From the NCBI GenBank assembly GCA_012974475.1, contig JAAXQD010000189.1:1-21753 (forward strand): a DNA stretch of 21,753 nucleotides. Reading direction: 5' to 3'. Origin of the DNA: Desulfobacterales bacterium. GTDB lineage: Bacteria; Desulfobacterota; Desulfobacteria; Desulfobacterales; UBA11574. Positions 16,039-21,753 of this stretch are shown piece after piece. Numbering within the stretch: position 1 is the first letter of the stretch; every line of letters begins with the position of its first letter. Position numbers and translations under genes: made by a program. The notes under the pieces were generated by a model. It worked only from the letters and a program-made list of their open reading frames with translations. It searched no databases and was not told where the DNA came from.

Positions 16039-16872
16039 TTAAAACCGGCTTGAGAGAGAGATGAAGTAATTTGCCTCATCGATCCGTCCCCGTTTGCGGC
16101 ACCCGGCTGCGTAGATATTGCATTTCTCCTTTAGGGTTTTAACCGCCGCCGCATATTGACCCTTTGAGAGAAACCCGCTTTCCATAATCTTTTTTATGGC
16201 CTTGATCCGAAATCTGTCGAGTCCGAAGGATGCGGAAAGCTGATCTTCATGCCCGCCCCGCTTTATAATGAGCGGTGTATCGATGTGGTATACCGGAAAC
16301 CGGCAGCTTATCCTGAGCCATAGATCATAGTCTTCACAGGCCGGGAGCGCTTCATCAAAGTTCCCGACGATCTCCAACAGGCTGCGCCGGATCATCACTG
16401 CCGAAGGGCTGACCAGGCACAGGGCCAGAGATGGTTCAAAAATCATTCCAGAAGGTTTTTTGTGTCGTTTTTTAGGATTGACCCGGACACCGCTTCTGAT
16501 CCAGACCTCTTCAGTCTGACATATCAAAGCATCCGGAGTTGTATTGAAAAACTCAACCTGCCTCGATAGTTTTTGCGGCAGCCAGAGGTCGTCGGAGTCG
16601 AGGAACGCGATAAACCGCCCGGATGCTTCGGAAATCCCCCGGTTTCGTGCGGCGCTCACCCCTTTGTTCTCCTGCCGGAAAACTTTGATGGCCCCACGGT
16701 ATGCGTCTAAAACTTGTGGGGTATTATCTGTGGATCCGTCATCGACGACAATTAACTCAAAATCTCTATAATCCTGTGCCAGGACTGAATCGACGGCCTC
16801 TCCGATTGTCCAGCCGCGGTTATACGTCGGGATGATGACACTCACCTGGGTTTTTGCTTCCATCCTGTTCAT
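16039..16872 (-). CDS. Glycosyltransferase family 2 (GT-A fold)
   Basis: A 277-residue inverting glycosyltransferase of the GT2 family, likely adding a sugar from a nucleotide-sugar donor to a cell-surface polysaccharide or lipid at the cytosolic face of the membrane; donor and acceptor unknown. Seen: SVIIPTYNRGWTIGEAVDS (about 11-29), LIVVDDGSTDNT with DDGS at 44-47, GVSAARNRGI, and the metal-binding DSDD (92-95) in AFLDSDDLWLPQ. ACEDYDLWLRIS supplies the catalytic-region acid. No membrane segments are evident. The ATG at 16872 is supported by AGAGGT five bases upstream; a second ATG lies three codons in. The gene stands alone, with no polysaccharide cluster around it. Confidence 0.9.
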   Translation of the reverse strand: MNRMEAKTQVSVIIPTYNRGWTIGEAVDSVLAQDYRDFELIVVDDGSTDNTPQVLDAYRGAIKVFRQENKGVSAARNRGISEASGRFIAFLDSDDLWLPQKLSRQVEFFNTTPDALICQTEEVWIRSGVRVNPKKRHKKPSGMIFEPSLALCLVSPSAVMIRRSLLEIVGNFDEALPACEDYDLWLRISCRFPVYHIDTPLIIKRGGHEDQLSASFGLDRFRIKAIKKIMESGFLSKGQYAAAVKTLKEKCNIYAAGCRKRGRIDEANYFISLSSRF

Positions 16873-16945
16873 CTTTTACCTCTGAAACCGTTGTAAATAA
16901 CCCATTCAAATTATGCAACACCTCAATATGGATGATTCCTATTTT

Positions 16946-16983
16946 TTTTTGGATCATCTCCAAAAGAATGGGGGATCCAAAAA
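16946..16983. repeat. Perfect 10-bp inverted repeat
   Basis: TTTTTGGATC (16946-16955) pairs with GATCCAAAAA (16974-16983) around an 18-base loop. It is not followed by a T-run on the plus strand, so it is not an ordinary terminator. It abuts the octamer repeats exactly at its right edge. Confidence 0.6.
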
Positions 16984-17023
16984 GGGTTCAAGGGTTCGAA
17001 GATTCGAGGATTCGAGGATTTCA
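16984..17023. repeat. Tandem degenerate octamer repeat, five units
   Basis: Successive octamers read gggttcaa, gggttcga, agattcga, ggattcga and ggatttca, a period of eight with a TTCGA-like core. It is a short microsatellite that could vary in copy number. It is not multiple of three and not in a gene, so any effect would be on DNA structure or spacing. Confidence 0.65.
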
Positions 17024-17096
17024 AAATTTTTCATTTAGTTTCATTCACTTGAAAGGTACCAAAAACAATGATTCAGTCCGTTTTTGCATTTAAAGC

Positions 17097-17124
17097 TTGA
17101 CTTATTTTAATTTTTCGCTATTAA
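17097..17124 (+). promoter_or_regulatory. Possible sigma-70-type promoter for the TRAP operon
   Basis: TTGACT (17097-17102) is followed after 16 bases by TATTAA (17119-17124), five and four of six to consensus. This would give a leader of about 195 bases before the binding-protein gene. The match is fair, not compelling. Confidence 0.4.
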
Positions 17125-17218
17125 TTTAGGATGCATTCATCAGACATCTAACCGAAATCCCCAAACAAGCCGAAATTACATGCGCGATCGTTAAATAATA
17201 ATATTTAAGGAAACCTCA

Positions 17219-17251
17219 ATGTGCACTGTATCAGATTGAAAAGAAAGGAGG
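17219..17251 (+). other. Leader mini-ORF and orphan Shine-Dalgarno sequence
   Basis: ATG at 17219 opens a six-codon frame (MCTVSD, TGA at 17237-17239) with AAGG eight bases before it. Just after its stop lies a strong AAAGGAGG (17244-17251) with no start codon at usable distance. Either the region is a leader with regulatory translation or the orphan site is chance. The real start of the downstream gene has its own AAGGAGG. Confidence 0.25.
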
Positions 17252-17324
17252 CGAGATCTAACTAAATAAGAACTCAGGAATTTTTTATTAAACCATAACC
17301 GCTCTATGGACAAAGGAGGTTCAA

Positions 17325-18308
17325 ATGAAAAAAGCTTTAATTATAGGCATTGCGATTGTCTTTGGATTCGCTCTTTTTATGGGGGGAACACCGACAACCG
17401 CACAGGCTAAAACCACTTTTATTACCGTTGGAACCGGTGGCATTACCGGCGTTTACTACCCCACCGGTGGCGCCATTTGCAAGATTGTTAACAAGAAGCG
17501 CAAGGAATATGGTATTCGCTGCACCGTAGAATCCACCGGCGGATCGGTATTTAATGTCAATGCCATCATGTCCGGCGACCTGGAATTCGGCGTTGTTCAA
17601 TCCGACAGACAATTCCAGGCAATTAACGGTTCAGAAAAATCCGAGTGGGCGGGCAAGCCCCAAAAGGATCTTCGTGCGGTTTTCAGCATCCATCCGGAAT
17701 CCATCACCCTTGTGGCAGCGGTTGAGGCAGGTATAAAAAGCATCGCGGATCTTAAAGGGAAAAAAGTAAACATCGGCAATCCCGGCTCCGGTCAGCGTCA
17801 GAACTCCATTGATGCACTTGAAGCAGTGGGAATCGATTATAAAAAAGACTTGAAGGCAGAAGGAATCAAGGCTTCAGAATCCGCCAGCCTCCTTCAGGAC
17901 GGCAGGATCGATGCTTTCTTTTATACGGTTGGACATCCTAACGGATCGATAAAGGAAGCGACATCCGGGAAAAGAAAGGTGCGCTTTGCTTCCATCACCG
18001 ATGTTGACAAACTGCTGGCAAAATACCCTTACTATGCCCCGGCTGTGATACCGATTTCGTTTTACCCAAATGCTGCAAACAAAGAAGATGTTAAAACATT
18101 CGGCGTCAAGGCGACCTTTGTCACATCGGCAAAAGTACCGGATGATGTGGTGTACGCAATTACCAAAGAAGTTTTTGAAAATTTCGAGGATTTTAAAAAG
18201 CTGCATCCGGCATATCAGGTCCTGACCAAAAAAGGTATGCTGGAAGGTCTGTCTGCCCCCATTCACCCGGGTGCCATGAAATATTACAAGGAAGCCGGGC
18301 TGAAGTAG
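17325..18308 (+). CDS. TAXI-family TRAP transporter substrate-binding protein
   Basis: The periplasmic ligand receptor of a tripartite ATP-independent transporter of the TAXI type, which uses an ion gradient rather than ATP. TAXI ligands are usually small organic or amino acids such as glutamate, but this one's ligand cannot be read. The 327-residue protein has a Sec signal peptide (hydrophobic residues about 5-20) with likely cleavage after AQA at residue 28. The mature part opens with TTFITVGTGGITGVYYPTGG, the diagnostic TAXI start, then FGVVQSD and LKGKKVNIGNPGSGQRQNS. AAGGAGG (17313-17319) sits five bases before the ATG. It is the first gene of a four-gene group with the permease, a stress protein and a DUF1566 protein. 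A hairpin with a T-rich tail follows it, which may keep its level above that of the permease. Confidence 0.92.
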   Translation: MKKALIIGIAIVFGFALFMGGTPTTAQAKTTFITVGTGGITGVYYPTGGAICKIVNKKRKEYGIRCTVESTGGSVFNVNAIMSGDLEFGVVQSDRQFQAINGSEKSEWAGKPQKDLRAVFSIHPESITLVAAVEAGIKSIADLKGKKVNIGNPGSGQRQNSIDALEAVGIDYKKDLKAEGIKASESASLLQDGRIDAFFYTVGHPNGSIKEATSGKRKVRFASITDVDKLLAKYPYYAPAVIPISFYPNAANKEDVKTFGVKATFVTSAKVPDDVVYAITKEVFENFEDFKKLHPAYQVLTKKGMLEGLSAPIHPGAMKYYKEAGLK

Positions 18309-18334
18309 CATACAATAGACCAGTGAATTATCGG

Positions 18335-18382
18335 GCGGCGGAGCAAGTCCTCATGGATACAAGCCCGCCGCTTTTAATTTTT
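18335..18382 (+). terminator. Hairpin with T-rich tail after the binding-protein gene (terminator or attenuator)
   Basis: GCGGCGG (18335-18341) pairs with CCGCCGC (18365-18371) around a 23-base loop, followed by TTTTAATTTTT (18372-18382). The GC-rich stem and T tail fit an intrinsic terminator, although the loop is long. Located between the receptor and permease genes, it probably reduces rather than abolishes read-through. Confidence 0.6.
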
Positions 18383-18531
18383 AAGACCGGCGGTATTGAC
18401 TTGACCTGCGATGCCGCGTTGTTCCAAATCTATCCGGCATCCTGAAATAAAACGGTCGGTTTGAAATTTCTTCCGGGAGTTTTGCATATTTTCAACACCG
18501 TCATGCCATTCTGAAAGATTAGGTGACAGCC

Positions 18532-20622
18532 ATGAGCGAAAACGAAACCCGCGATCCGGATAGCACTCTGGAGGAGGATGGTCTTGAACTTGCCAGAAAG
18601 ATAGCCGAAGAAGAAGAAGGAATCGGAAGACTTCCCAAAGGGCCTTCTAAACACGTCATTCCCACCATTGCGGTGACTTGGAGTTTTTTTCAACTCTCCA
18701 TCGCCAGCTGGCTTATCTTAGATTCTACATTTATCCGTGCCATCCATCTTGGTTTTGCCCTGCTGATTGTTTTTCTGAACTATCCCCTTTTTAAAAAACC
18801 ACGTTTCGGCATTAAATCCCTCTCCACCACCGACAGGATTCCAATATTCGACTACATCATAGCCATCGTGGCCACTCTTTCGGCACTTTACATCGCCATA
18901 GATTATGCGGGGCTTACCACACGCTACGGCGCGCCCATAACGCGGGATATTGTGGTCGGACTCACCCTAACCGTGCTTTTACTCGAGGCGTCACGACGGG
19001 TGATCGGCCCTGCCCTTCCGGTTATTGCACTACTGTTTTGTGGCTATGCATTCTTTGGCCCGTATATGCCGGATGTCATTTCGTTTAAAGGGGTCTCCAT
19101 GAACCGATTCGTCGGACAGATGACCATGTCCACGGAAGGGATTTACGGAATCCCTTTGGACGTCTCGGCAACCATTGTTTTTCTGTTCGTCCTTTTCGGG
19201 GCCATGCTTGACAAGGCGGGTGCGGGACATTATTTCATCCAGCTGGCGTTGAGCCTTTTGGGCGGATTTAAAGGCGGACCGGCCAAAGCCGCTATTGTGG
19301 GCAGCGGATTGACAGGAATGGTATCCGGATCGAGCATTGCAAATATCGTCACAACCGGAACCTTCACCATCCCCATGATGAAAAAAGTAGGCTACCCGGC
19401 GACCAAGGCAGCGGCTGTTGAAGTTGCAGCAAGCACAGACGGCCAGCTGGCGCCGCCGATCATGGGGGCGGCTGCGTTCATTATTGCCGAATATGTTAAT
19501 GTGCCCTACATAGAGGTCGTCAAGGCTGCAGCAATACCGGCCTTTGCCTCCTATGCCGCTTTGTTTTATATTGTCCATATCGAAGCATCAAAGCTTGGAT
19601 TAAAGGGCATGCCGCGCAATGAACTCCCTGTCTTTTTTAAAACACTCATCGCCGGAGCCCATTTCCTAATCCCCATCGGCATGCTCCTGTATGAGCTTAT
19701 TATTGCACGGCACTCACCGGAACTCGCCGCCTTCCATGCAATATGGGTCATGGCACTTCTAATGCTGTTCCAGGGTCCTGTAAAGGCACACTTGAACAAA
19801 GAACCCATCGGTCCTGCGTTCAAGCAGAGTATTATCGACATTTTTTCCTCTCTTGCCACCGGCGCCCGAAACATGGTCGCCGTCGCCCTTGCCACCGCCG
19901 CCGCAGGAATTATCGTGGGCGTTGTGGCCTTGGGGCTCGGCGGACTCATCACCGAAGTCATCGATGTAATCTCCATGGGCAACATCTACCTGATGCTGGT
20001 AATCACCGCTTTTGCAAGCCTTATCATCGGCATGGGGCTCCCAACCACCGCTACATATATTGTCATGGCTTCTTTGACAGCGCCGGCTATCGTTACCATT
20101 GCAGGGCAACAGGACTGGTTCGTTCCATTGATGTCTGCCCATCTGTTCTGTTTCTACTTCGGAATTCTTGCGGATGACACCCCGCCCGTGGGTTTGGCCG
20201 CTTATGCCGCCGCCGCCATTGCCAAATCGCCGCCGATTGCCACCGGCATACAGGGATTTATGTACGATATCCGAACCGCTATTTTGCCGTTTATGTTCAT
20301 TTTCAACGGCGATCTCATTCTTCACAATATCACCAGCTGGTCCCAGGGAATTCTTATTTTTGTCATGGCCTGCTTGGGGAACTTTGCCTTTGCTTCGGCA
20401 ACCCAGGGCTGGTTTCTTGCCCGCAACAGGATTTACGAGGTGCCGCTGTTTCTGTGCGTTACCTTCATTCTGATGCGTCCGGACGCGGTTTCTTCCTGGG
20501 TCGGTCTGCCGCATGATCAGCGCTACTGGGTTTATCCCATAGGTTTGGCGATATTCGGGATACTTTTCCTGCTGCAAAGGCCCCGTATGCCGAAAACAGT
20601 TCCTGCACCTGCAGCCGGATGA
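18532..20622 (+). CDS. TRAP transporter fused permease subunit (DctQ-DctM type)
   Basis: The membrane component of the TAXI TRAP system, with the small DctQ-like and large DctM-like subunits fused in one 696-residue polypeptide of the inner membrane. The N-terminus is a charged cytosolic segment (about 1-40) ending in LPKGPSKHVIP. Multiple hydrophobic helices follow; 15 or more are visible by eye. The DctM-type core is seen in GSGLTGMVSGSSIANIVTTG, EVAASTDGQLAPPIMGAAAF and MGLPTTATYIVMA, with DDTPPVGLAAYAAAAIA near 545-561. The ATG at 18532 is chosen because AGGTG (18521-18525) lies six bases before it; a GTG at 18523 would add three residues and overlap that site. It lies 223 bases after the receptor gene, separated by the hairpin at 18335-18382. 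Confidence 0.92.
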   Translation: MSENETRDPDSTLEEDGLELARKIAEEEEGIGRLPKGPSKHVIPTIAVTWSFFQLSIASWLILDSTFIRAIHLGFALLIVFLNYPLFKKPRFGIKSLSTTDRIPIFDYIIAIVATLSALYIAIDYAGLTTRYGAPITRDIVVGLTLTVLLLEASRRVIGPALPVIALLFCGYAFFGPYMPDVISFKGVSMNRFVGQMTMSTEGIYGIPLDVSATIVFLFVLFGAMLDKAGAGHYFIQLALSLLGGFKGGPAKAAIVGSGLTGMVSGSSIANIVTTGTFTIPMMKKVGYPATKAAAVEVAASTDGQLAPPIMGAAAFIIAEYVNVPYIEVVKAAAIPAFASYAALFYIVHIEASKLGLKGMPRNELPVFFKTLIAGAHFLIPIGMLLYELIIARHSPELAAFHAIWVMALLMLFQGPVKAHLNKEPIGPAFKQSIIDIFSSLATGARNMVAVALATAAAGIIVGVVALGLGGLITEVIDVISMGNIYLMLVITAFASLIIGMGLPTTATYIVMASLTAPAIVTIAGQQDWFVPLMSAHLFCFYFGILADDTPPVGLAAYAAAAIAKSPPIATGIQGFMYDIRTAILPFMFIFNGDLILHNITSWSQGILIFVMACLGNFAFASATQGWFLARNRIYEVPLFLCVTFILMRPDAVSSWVGLPHDQRYWVYPIGLAIFGILFLLQRPRMPKTVPAPAAG

Positions 20623-20667
20623 ACTGGATGACCCGGCGTCTGCAGGCCAGAAAAAAAGGAGCGCAAC

Positions 20668-21162
20668 ATGGATGACGTTAAAAAAATAATGGTTCCCCTC
20701 ACCTTAAACCTAAATTCAGAAGGCCTTTTCAATTATGCCGCCCAGATTGCAGCCCTGTTGAACGCTCAACTGATTGTCGCCAGTATCATCAATTCCCGGG
20801 ATATTTCAGCCATCGGAATGGTGACCTCCCTGGGATACAAGGTCGACAGTGAGCATTACGTTGAAGGCGTCAAGGCGGAACGGGAAAAAATACTGGAACA
20901 GTTCTTGAGCCGATCTTCGGTTAACCGTGAAAATATCCGAACCATTATCAAGGTCGGCAATCCGGTCGATAAGCTGTTGAAACTCATCGTCAAAGAAGAC
21001 ATCGATATGATCGTTATGGGAGTCAAGGGACGCACCGACCTGGAACATGTCTTTGTGGGGTCGGTTGCCGAAAAACTTTTCCGTCGGTCCCCGGTGCCTG
21101 TCATCTCTTATCGGGACGAAAAAAGTTCCAAACGATTGAGAAAAAAAATAAAGCTTGCTTAA
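20668..21162 (+). CDS. Universal stress protein (UspA family, ATP-binding type)
   Basis: A 164-residue cytosolic UspA-fold protein. It has the ATP-binding signature G-x2-G-x9-G-S: G118, G121, G131 and S132, within MGVKGRTDLEHVFVGSVAEK. The start KKIMVPLTLNLNSEGLFNYA is the usual first strand and helix, and SPVPVI the last strand. AAGGAG (20656-20661) is six bases before the ATG, and the gene follows the permease by 45 bases, so it is almost certainly in the same transcript. In Halomonas a Usp (TeaD) negatively controls the TRAP transporter TeaABC (known from the literature). A similar regulatory role is the natural guess here, but it is an inference from position only. The tail is basic (Lys/Arg-rich). 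Confidence 0.88.
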   Translation: MDDVKKIMVPLTLNLNSEGLFNYAAQIAALLNAQLIVASIINSRDISAIGMVTSLGYKVDSEHYVEGVKAEREKILEQFLSRSSVNRENIRTIIKVGNPVDKLLKLIVKEDIDMIVMGVKGRTDLEHVFVGSVAEKLFRRSPVPVISYRDEKSSKRLRKKIKLA

Positions 21163-21198
21163 CCCGGCACTGGAGCATTTTCTGGAAGGAGGGCCAAG

Positions 21199-21684
21199 AT
21201 GACCGGAACTAAAATAAAAATTGTATTGATAGTGACCATTTGGGCACTTTTCTTCAGTGTGCCGGTTTGGGCGGGTGAGCGTTTTACAGACAACGGCGAC
21301 GGCACGGTTACGGATCATCAACTGGGGGTCATGTGGGCCAAGACCGACAACCAGGGAAATATTAACTGGAGACAGGCCGATCTGTGGGTGAAATACACGT
21401 TTCCGGACACCCTTGAAGCAAAGTATGACAACTGGCGCCTCCCGACTCTGGCGGAACTCCAAAGCCTTTATGTAACAGATAAAAAATCAAAAGGATACGA
21501 AACCGACTGCGGTCAGCGGGTCAAGACCGTACCGGAAATAAAATTGAGTTGCGGATGGGTGTGGACTTCCGAGACATCAGCGATTCAGGCGTATATTTTC
21601 AATTTTAACCGTGGTTACCATTATTCTGACCGAATGGTGCATAATAAATCTTACCGCGCTTTACCGGTACGCGACCTAAAGTAG
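21199..21684 (+). CDS. Secreted DUF1566 domain-containing protein
   Basis: A 161-residue exported protein with a Sec signal peptide and likely cleavage after VWA at residue 25. The mature part is one DUF1566 (Lcl C-terminal-type) domain: FTDNGDGTVTDHQLGVMWAK at its start, then WRLPTLAELQSLY in the middle, and a WTSET plus RALPVRD end. DUF1566 proteins are common in delta-type proteobacteria, usually exported and of unknown biochemical role. Two Cys (in TDCGQR and LSCGW) could form a disulfide. GGAAGGAGG (21185-21193) gives a strong ribosome site. It lies 36 bases after the stress protein and is probably the last gene of the TRAP transcript; its link to the transporter is positional only. The remaining 69 bases of the window show no clear terminator. 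Confidence 0.85.
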   Translation: MTGTKIKIVLIVTIWALFFSVPVWAGERFTDNGDGTVTDHQLGVMWAKTDNQGNINWRQADLWVKYTFPDTLEAKYDNWRLPTLAELQSLYVTDKKSKGYETDCGQRVKTVPEIKLSCGWVWTSETSAIQAYIFNFNRGYHYSDRMVHNKSYRALPVRDLK

Positions 21685-21753
21685 AAATTCCGGCCCAGAG
21701 GAGCAGGCTTGGTTATATCCAGAGGGAATTTGCTCTGTTGAAAGTTTATTGAC

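Larger units (their letters stand above)
16873..17324. other. Divergent intergenic region with hairpin, octamer repeats and leader of the TRAP operon
   Basis: A 452-base gap. From left to right it holds the start region of the glycosyltransferase gene, a perfect 10-bp hairpin (16946-16983), five degenerate octamers (16984-17023), a possible promoter (17097-17124) and a leader with an unused Shine-Dalgarno sequence. No coding frame in it is convincing. Confidence 0.5.

Noticed and set aside
16984..17023. CRISPR-like repeats
   Set aside because: Units are eight bases with no spacers; this is a tandem microsatellite.
16854..17093. Plus-strand open frame over the octamer repeats
   Set aside because: It overlaps the glycosyltransferase start and reads through hairpin and repeats; no family resemblance.
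19759..20577. A 272-codon minus-strand open frame inside the TRAP permease gene
   Set aside because: Gly/His/Arg/Gln-rich translation opposite membrane helices, typical of a shadow frame.
21685..21753. Terminator after the DUF1566 gene from AAATTCC (21685-21691) and GGAATTT (21725-21731)
   Set aside because: The stem is short and AT-rich with a long loop, and no T-run follows.

Overview
This is a chromosomal window from a Gram-negative bacterium. The gene set suggests a strictly anaerobic Desulfobacterota (Desulfobacteraceae-like) organism: a TAXI-type TRAP transporter with a universal stress protein, a small J-domain protein, a sensor-less sigma-54 activator, and a probable selenoprotein. 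The taxon is an inference from gene content; there is no rRNA, tRNA or marker gene to prove it. No phage, CRISPR array or intact insertion sequence is visible.

Layout. (1) 490-3721, plus strand: a lipoprotein lytic transglycosylase with three LysM repeats, a glyoxalase-II-like metallo-beta-lactamase-fold hydrolase and a SprT-like zinc protease, tightly packed. (2) 3764-4451, minus strand: a DUF374 lysophospholipid acyltransferase split by a nine-G run. (3) 4452-4903: a non-coding stretch with a long, branched inverted repeat. (4) 4904-8580, plus strand: a hypothetical gene split between two frames, a small J-domain gene, an ABC-F ATPase and a DUF166 gene. The DUF166 gene has an in-frame UGA at codon 123, followed at the right distance by a hairpin with the same GCAGGUCUGC apex as the E. 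coli fdhF SECIS, so it is best read as a selenoprotein. (5) 8564-9556, minus strand: a PspF-like sigma-54 activator made only of AAA+ and HTH parts. (6) 9877-13905: the DEAH RNA helicase HrpA behind a good sigma-70 promoter. (7) 13906-15873: a patch with signs of decay: the C-terminal stub of an EamA transporter, an intact glutamate formimidoyltransferase, a frameshifted unknown gene and a 38-codon ORF. (8) 16039-16872, minus strand: a lone family 2 glycosyltransferase. (9) 17325-21684, plus strand: TAXI substrate-binding protein, fused TRAP permease, UspA protein and a secreted DUF1566 protein. A hairpin with a T-rich tail between the first two probably favours expression of the binding protein.

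The strongest result is the DUF166 selenoprotein with its SECIS. Several other genes are broken by what looks like one base each (near 4148, 5406, 15576 and possibly 9556). Either this genome has several decaying or phase-variable genes, or the assembly has small indel errors. The DUF166 break is of a different kind, because the frame is the same on both sides of the UGA.
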